This document shows, one piece after another, positions 1-6,908 of a stretch of 15,798 nt of DNA; within the stretch, counting starts at the first letter, position 1, and every line of letters starts with the position of its first letter. The position numbers and the translations under genes were made by a program. The DNA comes from JAAYZK01 sp964535025 (lineage in GTDB: Bacteria; Planctomycetota; Phycisphaerae; SM23-33; FEN-1343). A model generated the notes under the pieces. The model saw nothing but the letters and a program-made list of their open reading frames with translations. It was not told the origin of the DNA and did not search any database. The stretch spans positions 1 through 15,798 of the forward strand of contig CAZHRW010000070.1 in the NCBI GenBank assembly GCA_964535025.1, written 5' to 3'.

Positions 1-1
1 G

Positions 2-736
2 TGGGGGCGGCGGGTCGGACGACGGGCCGACGCCATCGTCTGCGTCAGCGAGGGCGTCCGCGCAGATCACCAGCGCCGCACGGGCCTGGGCGACGAGCAC
101 TACGCCGTCATCCATAACGGCATTGACGTCGGCCGTTACACCCGCAACGAGGCCGCCCGAGCCGCGTGGCGCCGGCGATGGGGGCTGAACGACGGCGACG
201 TCGCGGCCGTCTTCGTTGGCAGGCTCGACGGCCAGAAGGGCATCGACGTCCTCCTGGCGGGGTTCGAGCCGGCCGCCGGCGAGATCGACGGGTTACACCT
301 GGTCCTCGCCGGCGACGGGCCGCAGCGCCGCGCCGTCGAGCGCTGGCGGACGGCGAGCGGCGTCGGCGGCCGCGTGCGCGTGCTGGGCCACGTCGACGAT
401 GTGCCGGGCGTCCTGGCGGGCGGGGACCTGTTGGTCCAGCCGAGCCTGTGGGAGGGATTCTGCCTGGCCGTCGCCGAGGCCATGGCGGCGGGCTTGCCGG
501 TGGTCGCCACGAACATTCCCGGCCTCAACGAGGTCGCCACGTCGGAAACGGCCTTGCTGATTCCGCCGGGGCGGGTCGGCCCCTTCACCGAGGCCCTGGC
601 GGCCTTGGCCGCCTCGGCCGCCCTCCGCCGTCGTCTCGGCGCTGCCGGGCGTGCGCGCGTCGAGCGGCGTTTCACGCTCGACCGCTTCGTCGCCGCCCAC
701 GCGGCCCTCTACGAGCAGGTTGCCGGCGCGACGTAG
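2..736 (+). CDS. Glycosyltransferase, GT4 type (5' end missing)
   Basis: This is the C-terminal 244 residues of a GT-B fold glycosyltransferase of the GT4 kind. Such enzymes move a sugar from a nucleotide-sugar donor to a cell-envelope, exopolysaccharide or lipid acceptor on the cytoplasmic side of the membrane. The reading frame is open from the left edge to TAG. Family landmarks appear in the usual order: HNGID near residue 40, VGRLDGQKGIDVLL near 70 (the start of the donor-binding domain), LAGDGP near 103, and EGFCLAVAEAMAAGLPVVAT near 150. The last contains the E-x7-E pair that holds the donor nucleotide-sugar. Most of the N-terminal acceptor domain and the start codon lie outside the window. 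The donor and acceptor cannot be told from the sequence. An intrinsic terminator overlaps the stop codon, so this gene ends its transcription unit. Confidence 0.9.
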   Translation, partial: WGRRVGRRADAIVCVSEGVRADHQRRTGLGDEHYAVIHNGIDVGRYTRNEAARAAWRRRWGLNDGDVAAVFVGRLDGQKGIDVLLAGFEPAAGEIDGLHLVLAGDGPQRRAVERWRTASGVGGRVRVLGHVDDVPGVLAGGDLLVQPSLWEGFCLAVAEAMAAGLPVVATNIPGLNEVATSETALLIPPGRVGPFTEALAALAASAALRRRLGAAGRARVERRFTLDRFVAAHAALYEQVAGAT

Positions 737-751
737 CGCGGCCGGGTTTTT
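723..751 (+). terminator. Intrinsic terminator of the glycosyltransferase gene
   Basis: Positions 723-730 pair with 737-745, giving two 4-bp GC blocks with a single bulged G at 741 and a 6-base loop. Five T residues follow at 747-751. The stop codon TAG (734-736) lies in the loop, so the hairpin begins inside the coding sequence. This is the form of a Rho-independent terminator on the plus strand. Confidence 0.8.
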
Positions 752-974
752 GTGACTTGTCAGTACGGGGGCTGTGTGGGAGAATGATGGTCGCCGGGCC
801 TCCGCGACGGCCATGGGCGATCCTTGCGATCGACCCTCTAAAGATTGGGACACAGATCCCTCGAACAACGATTGCCGGCGGCGGAGGCCCGGCTTTGCTC
901 CCCAGGCGGCGCCGTCGGCGGGCGGTTCAAGGTTCAAGGGATTCGACTGGCCGGCCGATAATCAAGATGGTACA
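752..974. other. Gene-free stretch upstream of the RNA gene
   Basis: These 223 bases lie between the terminator of the glycosyltransferase gene and the 6S-like RNA. ORFs that cross it on both strands are Arg-rich with no recognisable motifs, and they continue into clearly non-coding or antisense sequence. Apart from a possible promoter at its right end (GATAAT at 957-962), I see no repeat, operator or second RNA here. Confidence 0.5.
933..962 (+). promoter_or_regulatory. Possible promoter of the 6S-like RNA
   Basis: GATAAT at 957-962 matches the -10 consensus at five of six bases and would start transcription near 969-972, just before the closing stem of the RNA. The best -35 candidate, TTCAAG at 933-938 with an 18-bp spacer, is weak (three of six). 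The position fits the RNA well, but the sequence evidence alone is modest. Confidence 0.4.
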
Positions 975-1152
975 GTTACAGAGAAGAGTCTCTGCTATGT
1001 TCGACAGAGTGGCCGTTTTGTAAAGAACCGAGGCCCATTGACTGGGAAGCCGGATCCAGGCCCCTCCGGGGGTACAGCGGCTGCCCACCTGAACTCAACG
1101 GGTTCTTTCAAAGAGCCGCTCACCGGCATTGCAGTGGAGACTCTTTTCTTTT
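975..1152 (+). ncRNA. ssrS: 6S RNA candidate
   Basis: 6S RNA mimics an open promoter, binds the housekeeping RNA polymerase holoenzyme and damps transcription in stationary phase. The length here (about 178 nt) fits. The ends form a 13-bp closing stem (980-992 with 1137-1149, one G-U pair), extended by TGC/GCA and ATG/CAT pairs (993-999 with 1127-1133). A second stem pairs 1007-1013 with 1115-1121. The apical arm pairs 1043-1046 with 1084-1087, 1048-1052 with 1078-1082 and 1061-1064 with 1068-1071. Sequence also resembles the E. coli RNA as I recall it: ATGTTCG, then GGCC, on the 5' side; CACCTGAAC, GGGTTC, CCGGCAT and GGAGA in order on the 3' side. A small hairpin (1091-1094 with 1102-1105) sits where E. 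coli 6S has one beside its central bubble. Transcript ends are approximate. A T-rich run (1144-1152) follows the stem. A covariance-model search with Rfam RF00013 would settle it. Confidence 0.78.
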
Positions 1153-1165
1153 GCGCTGTCGGCGC

Positions 1166-1990
1166 CTACTGCGGCTGCGTTGTTTCCAGGAGCTGGTTGC
1201 GGACGTAGTGGGCTCGCGGGTACTGTTGCCGGACCTGTTCCAGGGTCGCTCGCGTAAACGTCAGGATCACGCCGCCCTGGGCGTCGAGAAGCTCGATGAC
1301 GACGATCGAACCGTCGTCGTCGACGAGGAGCCGCCGCGGCGAGACGTCGACGTCGGACGACGGCCAGGTGAGGCGGACGGCCGTCAGGTCCACCTGCCGG
1401 CCGTTGAGCGTGTGCGTCGCGAGACCTTCCCGCTCGAGGATCACGGGCACGACGGCTAGTCTGTCATCCACCGCCAGCAGCCCCTCGACGGTCTCGCCGG
1501 TCCGGGCGACGTCGGCGACGGTGGGGTACAGATGGCCTTCCGGGATGTAATCGGGGCCGACCTCGATGATGCGGCGAACCGGCCCGCCGATCGGTGTAAT
1601 GGCGAGCCGGGGGGCGTCGTACTCGATCCGCGTCTGCGGCCTGATGTCCAGGCCGATCGGCTGGGCGGCGATGGCGCCCGAGAGGTATCGGCCGCTGCGC
1701 CGGGCGGCGTCCAGCCGCCAGATACTCCACAACCCCCGGCTGCTTCGGGCGAAGAACTGCATGTCGTACCCGCGGCCGGCGCCGCCGACGACCGTCTCGC
1801 GCTGAACGACCTGCCAGCCGACCGGCTGATCGCCCTCCCGGATGAGGTACCACGTCTCACCTTCGCGGAGCGGCGAGATCGAGGTGGAGATAACCCACGC
1901 CGCCGCCGTCAGGGCCAGCAGGATCACCAGCATGATCACCGCCAGGACGTTGCGGCGGGCGATCGGCGTCAGTTGGGCGAACGGGTTCAT
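1166..1990 (-). CDS. Membrane-anchored protein of unknown function
   Basis: This 274-residue protein belongs to no family I recognise. After a short basic N-terminus (ARR at 11-13), residues 14-35 form one strongly hydrophobic segment, most likely a signal anchor that leaves the rest outside the cytoplasmic membrane. The outer part (40-274) looks globular and beta-rich, with WYLIREGDQPVGW near residue 47 and an acidic DVDVSPRRLLVDDDGS stretch near 220. It has no lipobox and no visible catalytic motif. The frame stays open far upstream, to 2746, but that part runs antisense to the exported protein gene. I therefore start at the ATG just before the hydrophobic segment. No good Shine-Dalgarno sequence precedes it, so the exact start is uncertain. 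Its 3' end converges on the 6S-like RNA, 17 bases away. Confidence 0.7.
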   Translation of the reverse strand: MNPFAQLTPIARRNVLAVIMLVILLALTAAAWVISTSISPLREGETWYLIREGDQPVGWQVVQRETVVGGAGRGYDMQFFARSSRGLWSIWRLDAARRSGRYLSGAIAAQPIGLDIRPQTRIEYDAPRLAITPIGGPVRRIIEVGPDYIPEGHLYPTVADVARTGETVEGLLAVDDRLAVVPVILEREGLATHTLNGRQVDLTAVRLTWPSSDVDVSPRRLLVDDDGSIVVIELLDAQGGVILTFTRATLEQVRQQYPRAHYVRNQLLETTQPQ

Positions 1991-2124
1991 AAGCTGCGTT
2001 AGTTTAGTGCCTGGCGCGGCCGATTGGGAGCGCTCAGGCAAAAAACCATCACCTAACGATACGCCGCCGCGCGTGTCTATCTCATCGCCGTGGTGCCCCT
2101 CGCTGCCCGGACCGGCGCGGCGGG

Positions 2125-2154
2125 GGCACAAGGACGCGTGACCGAACGTACAAT
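2125..2154 (+). promoter_or_regulatory. Possible promoter of the Tyr/His-rich protein gene
   Basis: TACAAT at 2149-2154 matches the -10 consensus at five of six bases and would give a leader of about 34 bases before the ATG at 2195. The -35 candidate GGCACA at 2125-2130, with an 18-bp spacer, is weak. The 204-bp gap between these two divergent genes shows no clear promoter for the leftward gene. Confidence 0.3.
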
Positions 2155-2194
2155 AGATTGAGTACAGGCTCGTCCCAGCCAGGAGGATGTCACG

Positions 2195-3646
2195 ATGGCA
2201 CGGACAGCGATGTCTCTTGTTTTCATCGGGTTGCTGGCCTTGGCCCCGGTAGTCCTGGCCGACCCGCAGACGGCTACTCCTTCCGAACCCCAGGCGCCGC
2301 CGGAAGCTGCGGCGGTTGAACCCCGGACGGATCTGACGACGATTGACGAGGCGATCGAGGCCATCGGTCAAGCGGACGGTCCGATCGAGGCGATCGGCGC
2401 CTTCGAGGCCGGCCGTCGGATCGACGCCAACAGCACCGCCCTCTACGAGGCCTATATCCGCACCATGGCCGAGTGGGGACAATTCGACCTGGCCTACCGG
2501 CCGGCGCAGGAACTGGTGGACCTGGATCCGGAAAACGCGCTCGGCTGGGCCGTGATGGCGCAGCATGCCGCCCAGGAGAACAGCCCATCGCTGGCGGTGT
2601 GGGCGGTGTCCAAGGCCGCCGAGCACCACGACGATGAGCCGTTTGTGCTGGAGACGATCGCCCGCGTGGCGGCGTGGTACCGCTGGCAGCGGGACCAGCA
2701 GGGCGGCAACGCCTCGGTCGACGGGCAGGTTGACGCCCTGGTCCACGAGCTGGCGACGAATGACGTGTTCAGCGAAGCTTACAGCGACGCCACGTCATTC
2801 TACGAAGATCTCGACCAGATGCCCGACACGGCGACGGCCGAGCCGTCCGACCAGGCCCAACAGGCCGCCCGCCAGGCCACCGGCCAGACCGCCCAGGAGG
2901 CGGTGGAGCGGCACTACCATTACTACTACTATGCTCCGTCCAGCGGCTTCTATGGCGGGGGCTACCCGTATTTCTACGGGTACAGTTACACCTCCCCGCG
3001 CATCGAGTCGGTTCCGTACTACGGTCGGATCTACATCAACTTCGGCTATTTCCACTCCTTCGGGCACGGCTACGATTACTACTACCCGTATCGCCGCCAC
3101 GTGTACCCGCGCTACTACCATCACCGGTTCTATCATCATCCTCAGTTTCGGGACAGGCGGGACCCCTACAGGCATCGGTTCCCCCATGAGCGCGAGCCCA
3201 TCCCGAAGCGGGGCGAGGAGATCCGCGAGCGCCTGCAGCGCCGGTACGACCTGCGTCCCCGTTCGTTCAGGGGCGACCATGATCGGGACCCGCGGGTGAT
3301 CCGTCGGGTCGACCCGTTCGGCAAGCGGCTGACCACGCGGAGACTGACGGTGCCCAAGCATGATCAGGGTAATAAGGTCGAGGTCCTGCGACAGGTTCGC
3401 CGCCCGCAGCCGATCGGCCGGTTGGCACGACCCAAGCCGGGCGCCGGCACCGTGATGCGCAAGGAGATCCGGATTCCCCGGACGTTACGGCCCGCGCCGG
3501 TGCCGGACACCCAGGGCCGCCTCGCCCGCCCGGACACTACCCGCCGAAGGCCCGAGGCCCCGACACGAAGGCAAGCCGTACCGCGCCGCACTGCGCCGCC
3601 CCGCCCCGCGAACAAGCTGGAAGCCCTCCGCCAGCGCCGCCGGTAG
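2195..3646 (+). CDS. Secreted Tyr/His-rich protein with Arg/Pro-rich tail
   Basis: This 483-residue exported protein has a function I do not recognise. Residues 1-22 form a Sec signal peptide, with a hydrophobic core at 8-21 and likely cleavage after VLA. Residues 48-170 are Ala-rich amphipathic helices that read like two or three degenerate TPR units (AYRPAQELVDLDPENALGW near 100-118 is the clearest). A Gln/Ala linker (219-236) leads into a segment at 240-315 packed with Tyr, His, Gly and Phe, including runs such as HYHYYYY and YDYYYPYRRH. The tail from about 318 to 483 is rich in Arg and Pro and strongly basic, with LARP repeated at 410 and 443. Start choice is firm: AGGAGG lies 8 bases before the ATG. 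The composition would suit an extracellular or envelope protein that binds metal, polyphenol or polyanion, or assembles with itself. That is speculation from composition alone. Confidence 0.8.
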   Translation: MARTAMSLVFIGLLALAPVVLADPQTATPSEPQAPPEAAAVEPRTDLTTIDEAIEAIGQADGPIEAIGAFEAGRRIDANSTALYEAYIRTMAEWGQFDLAYRPAQELVDLDPENALGWAVMAQHAAQENSPSLAVWAVSKAAEHHDDEPFVLETIARVAAWYRWQRDQQGGNASVDGQVDALVHELATNDVFSEAYSDATSFYEDLDQMPDTATAEPSDQAQQAARQATGQTAQEAVERHYHYYYYAPSSGFYGGGYPYFYGYSYTSPRIESVPYYGRIYINFGYFHSFGHGYDYYYPYRRHVYPRYYHHRFYHHPQFRDRRDPYRHRFPHEREPIPKRGEEIRERLQRRYDLRPRSFRGDHDRDPRVIRRVDPFGKRLTTRRLTVPKHDQGNKVEVLRQVRRPQPIGRLARPKPGAGTVMRKEIRIPRTLRPAPVPDTQGRLARPDTTRRRPEAPTRRQAVPRRTAPPRPANKLEALRQRRR

Positions 3647-3659
3647 CGGCAGTCGTCCG

Positions 3660-3683
3660 GCGTGGTGCCTTACCGCGCCACGC
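3660..3683. terminator. Hairpin between two convergent genes
   Basis: Positions 3660-3667 pair with 3676-3683 in an 8-bp stem (one G-U pair) with an 8-base loop. The TAA stop codon of the leftward kinase gene (3670-3672) lies in the loop. The hairpin sits 14 bases beyond the stop of the rightward gene, so it could limit read-through from either side. There is no T-run on either strand, so it is not a canonical intrinsic terminator. Confidence 0.35.
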
Positions 3684-4773
3684 GGGCGCCGCCGCCCTTC
3701 ATGACGCGTTCGACGTCGGCGAGCGTCGCCATGGTGGTGTCGCCGGGGGTGGTCATGGCCAGGGCGCCGTGAGCGGCGCCGTAATTGACGGCCTGATCGG
3801 GCGTCTTGCCGGTCAGGAAGCCGTAGATCAGCCCTGAGGCGAAGCTGTCGCCGCCGCCGACGCGGTCGAAGATCTCCAGGTCCGGCCGCTGGGTGGCTTC
3901 ATGGAACTCACCCTCGTACCACAGGACGGCGCCCCAGTCGTTGACGGTGGCGGTCTTGGCGTTGCGCAGCGTGGTAGCGACGGCCTTGAAGTTGGGGTAG
4001 GTCTTGACGGCCTCGGCGATCATCGCGCGAAACTTCGACGGGTCCAACGCCGCGCCGGCGTGGACGTCGGTGCCGGGCACCTCGAAGCCCAGGGCCGCGG
4101 AGAAATCTTCCTCGTTGCCGATCATTACGTCGACGTACGGGGCGATCTGGCGATTGACCTCGCGGGCGCGGTCCTGGCCGCCGATGTCCTGCCACAGCGA
4201 TGCACGGTAGTTCAGATCGTAGGAGATGACCGTCCCGGCGTCCTTGGCGGCGGCCATCGCCTCGATGGCGACCTCCGGCGTGCTTGCCGACAGCGCCGCG
4301 AAGATCCCTCCGCAGTGAAACCAGCGGGCGCCTTGACCGGCGAAAAGGGTCTTGAAATCGATGTCGCCGGCTTTCAGTTGCGACACGGCGGTGTGCCCGC
4401 GGTCGGAGACGCTCTTGGCGGCGCGGATGCCGAAGCCGCGTTCGACGAAGTTCAGCCCGTTGCGCGCCACGCGGCCGATGCCGTCGAAGTCCACCCACTT
4501 GACGTGGGACAGGTCGACCCCGCCCTGGAGCATGAGATCCTCCAGCAGACGGCCGACCTCGTTGTCGACGATGGCGGTCACGTGACTGGTCTTGAGGCCG
4601 AAGCACCGCCGCAGGCCCCGGGAGACGTTGTACTCTCCGCCGCCCTCCCAGACCTGGAACGTCCGCGTCGTCCGCACCCGTCCATCGCCGGGGTCCAGGC
4701 GGATCATCACCTCGCCGAGGCTCACGCAGTCCCACAGGCACTCGTCGGCCTTACGCAGTTTCAGCTTGGCCAT
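3670..4773 (-). CDS. kdgK: PfkB-family sugar kinase, probably 2-keto-3-deoxygluconate kinase
   Basis: This 367-residue cytoplasmic kinase of the PfkB/ribokinase family would use ATP to phosphorylate a sugar or sugar acid. Residues 44-51 (GGGEYNVS) match the N-terminal substrate-binding signature. DLNYRASLW at 186-194 is the pattern typical of 2-dehydro-3-deoxygluconate kinases, and GNEED at 219-223 fits the ATP-side NxxE motif. DRVGGGDSF at 303-311 is the second PfkB signature; Asp309 would be the catalytic base and the glycines the anion hole. AGGGAG four bases before the ATG supports the start. It is the last gene of the minus-strand operon, 73 bases after the flavoprotein stop. A 2-keto-3-deoxy acid as substrate fits the upstream redox and isomerase genes. 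Fructokinase or another hexose specificity is the main alternative. No KDPG aldolase gene is in the window. Confidence 0.85.
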   Translation of the reverse strand: MAKLKLRKADECLWDCVSLGEVMIRLDPGDGRVRTTRTFQVWEGGGEYNVSRGLRRCFGLKTSHVTAIVDNEVGRLLEDLMLQGGVDLSHVKWVDFDGIGRVARNGLNFVERGFGIRAAKSVSDRGHTAVSQLKAGDIDFKTLFAGQGARWFHCGGIFAALSASTPEVAIEAMAAAKDAGTVISYDLNYRASLWQDIGGQDRAREVNRQIAPYVDVMIGNEEDFSAALGFEVPGTDVHAGAALDPSKFRAMIAEAVKTYPNFKAVATTLRNAKTATVNDWGAVLWYEGEFHEATQRPDLEIFDRVGGGDSFASGLIYGFLTGKTPDQAVNYGAAHGALAMTTPGDTTMATLADVERVMKGGGARVAR

Positions 4774-4787
4774 GGTTCTCCCTTTCT

Positions 4788-4808
4788 CTTGAGGCTTGAG
4801 ACTTGAGG
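4788..4808. repeat. Three tandem 7-base repeats before the kinase gene
   Basis: CTTGAG followed by G or A occurs three times in a row (4788-4794, 4795-4801, 4802-4808). It lies in the 73-base gap between the flavoprotein and kinase genes, just upstream of the kinase Shine-Dalgarno sequence. No function is evident. Confidence 0.6.
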
Positions 4809-4846
4809 CAACAGCACCTTTCGATTCCGGCCTCCAACCTTACCGT

Positions 4847-6895
4847 TCAGTGTTTCTTCGTCTGGTAGATCGCGTACGGCAGCGGCTTCTCGTCGCCGGC
4901 GGTGGCGAAGACGGATGCGTCGCGGTAGGCGGCCCAGGTGGTCTCGAACCAGTCCTCGGTCGCCGTGGCGCGACGGGGTTCGACGGTTTCGGCCGTGAAG
5001 TCGTTTTCAGCGGCATCGTACGTGACGGTCAGAATCTCGTCGCGCAGGGCGAGGTTCTCGCCGATGAACCGCCACTCGTCGCCCAGATCCGGGTGGGGCA
5101 GCGTGCCGGACGGGTCGGTCACCAGGTGCGACCCCCTTGACCCGCTGCCGCGCTGGAGCAGGGCGTCGATCGCTGTCAGGAAGCCCAACTGCGCCAGGGC
5201 CAGTTCGCGGGCCTCCAGGGCCCGGATCGTCGGGCCTTTCAGCCCGACGGCGTTGATTTGTTTCCACTGCTCGCGCGCCTCAGCCAAGGCGGCCTGCACG
5301 CCGGCAAGCGAGCGGACCATGCCCGCGTGGGCACTCATGCGGTGCTGGATGGCCTTGACGACCGCTTCGGCGTCCAGGGCGTCGGCGGCGGGCGATTCAA
5401 CCGCGTCGATCAGGCCCGCGAACCGTTTGACGGCCGCTTCGGCGGTATCGGCGAAGGCGGCTTGGTCGATGGTGTCTTCGTGATAGACGTGCGCGATCCG
5501 CTGGGCGACCCGCATCGAGCCGACCTGCCCGGCGTTGAGGGCCGATCCGCCGGGGCGCTTGACGCCGTGCGTGCCGGCCAGCTCGCCGACGACGAACAGG
5601 TGCTTGACGGTCGACTCCCACCACGCATCGACGGCGAACCCGCCGTTGCAGTGCTGGCTGCAGACGCCGATCTCCAGCGGCTCGGTCCACAGGTCCACGC
5701 CCATCTGGGCGTACAGTTCAATGCTCGGCGGGTTCATGTGCGCCAGCCGCTCGATGGGCGTCGCCTGCATCGCGCCGGATTTCTGCAGATAGTCCAGGGC
5801 TTCCGAACCGAGGTTCTCGAAGCTGAACGCTTCGAGGCCGTCGGTGGCGCGGGGGTTCTCGCGGAAGTCCATGAACACCCGCCGGCCCTTGTTGATCATC
5901 TCATTCTGGACGAGAATGTCGACCAGCGAGGAGCCGAAGTCGGCGACCTTGTCGTGGTCGAAGGGCCACTGGTAGCCCTTGAGGAAGATGTCGGTCGCCA
6001 GCGTGGCCATCGACGTGAACCAGGGGTTGAGGAACTCCTGTTCGTCACTGCCGTCGGCGTCGGTCGAGTAGTAGCGAGGGATGACCTGTTGATAGGTGCC
6101 CGAGAGGTTCCACCGCGGGGCGATCGATGCCAGGCCGAACTGCGACTCGCTGAGGTTGTGGGCGGTTGCCCCGGCCTCGAACATCTGGGCATAGGGACCC
6201 ATCTGGCCGATGGGGTAGACGGAGATCTCGTACAGTTCCCCGGGCCCGCCGCCGGCGGCGACGACGTTGCGGCTGCGGAGGATCACCAGGCCGCCGTTCG
6301 AGGCGAGGTCCATGCACAGCACCCCGCAGGCGCCCTGCCCGTCGGTGAGGATCGCCAGCAGGTGATAGCGGTCGTAGATTCTGATCCCGTAGCGGCGCAG
6401 CTCGACCAGCAGCTTCTGTACCATGAACCGGCTGGTCCACGGCCCGGCCGAGGTGCCGCGCTGCCGCGGGTCGTGGTCGGTCTTGTAGCCGACGAACTCG
6501 CCGCCGGCGTTGTGGGGAAAGGGCACGCCCAGGTCGGCCAGACGGTAGAAGCCTCGCAGGGAACCGGCCCCCTCGATCAGGGCGACGTCCCCGTGCGTGC
6601 AGCCGCCGGCGGTGAGCGTCCGTGCGAAGTCGACGGCCAGGTCCGGCTCGGTGCCGCTGGTGCCCATCTTGTAGTACGTCTGCTTGTCGGAGCCGGAGTT
6701 ATTGGACGTGCCCAGCCCGACGCCGCGGGTGACCACCGCCAGACGCGAGGCGGGATCGGCGACGCCCGTTTCCTCCATCTCGCGGAACAGGCGGCACGCG
6801 CAGTTCAGCCCCGCCGCCCCGGTGCCCACGACCACGGTGTTGACGTCGATCACAGGGACCGAACGACCGTCGAGTTTCATCGTCGTCTCGTTCAT
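4847..6895 (-). CDS. Fumarate-reductase/L-aspartate-oxidase-like flavoprotein
   Basis: This 682-residue flavoprotein is of the FAD_binding_2 type, the group that includes fumarate reductase and succinate dehydrogenase A chains and L-aspartate oxidase. Residues 21-34 hold the dinucleotide-binding GTGAAG motif. VVAAGGGPGELY near 211-222 is the usual second glycine-rich strand. HCNGG at 415-419 followed by VVGELAGTHG (435-444) and a GG-SALNAGQVG stretch (449-459) match the C-terminal FAD-binding part. RGSHLVTDPS near 587 recalls the SdhA C-terminal domain. No iron-sulphur or cytochrome partner lies nearby, and the sugar operon suggests a substrate other than succinate, perhaps a sugar acid; this is inference. 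AGAGGT lies 7 bases before the ATG, directly after the stop of the upstream dehydrogenase gene (13-base gap), so translation is probably coupled. Family assignment is firm; the reaction is unknown. Confidence 0.85.
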   Translation of the reverse strand: MNETTMKLDGRSVPVIDVNTVVVGTGAAGLNCACRLFREMEETGVADPASRLAVVTRGVGLGTSNNSGSDKQTYYKMGTSGTEPDLAVDFARTLTAGGCTHGDVALIEGAGSLRGFYRLADLGVPFPHNAGGEFVGYKTDHDPRQRGTSAGPWTSRFMVQKLLVELRRYGIRIYDRYHLLAILTDGQGACGVLCMDLASNGGLVILRSRNVVAAGGGPGELYEISVYPIGQMGPYAQMFEAGATAHNLSESQFGLASIAPRWNLSGTYQQVIPRYYSTDADGSDEQEFLNPWFTSMATLATDIFLKGYQWPFDHDKVADFGSSLVDILVQNEMINKGRRVFMDFRENPRATDGLEAFSFENLGSEALDYLQKSGAMQATPIERLAHMNPPSIELYAQMGVDLWTEPLEIGVCSQHCNGGFAVDAWWESTVKHLFVVGELAGTHGVKRPGGSALNAGQVGSMRVAQRIAHVYHEDTIDQAAFADTAEAAVKRFAGLIDAVESPAADALDAEAVVKAIQHRMSAHAGMVRSLAGVQAALAEAREQWKQINAVGLKGPTIRALEARELALAQLGFLTAIDALLQRGSGSRGSHLVTDPSGTLPHPDLGDEWRFIGENLALRDEILTVTYDAAENDFTAETVEPRRATATEDWFETTWAAYRDASVFATAGDEKPLPYAIYQTKKH

Positions 6896-6908
6896 GATCG
6901 CTACCTCT

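Noticed and set aside
166..1208. Plus-strand frames at 166-1023 and 774-1208
   Set aside because: The first is an Arg-rich alternative frame of the glycosyltransferase that runs through its terminator. The second crosses the structured RNA. Neither shows a family motif or good ribosome site.
1991..2746. Upstream extension of the membrane-protein frame on the minus strand
   Set aside because: It runs antisense through a gene with a signal peptide and a strong ribosome site, and the added sequence is Arg/Gly-rich with no motif. The hydrophobic anchor belongs at the N-terminus.
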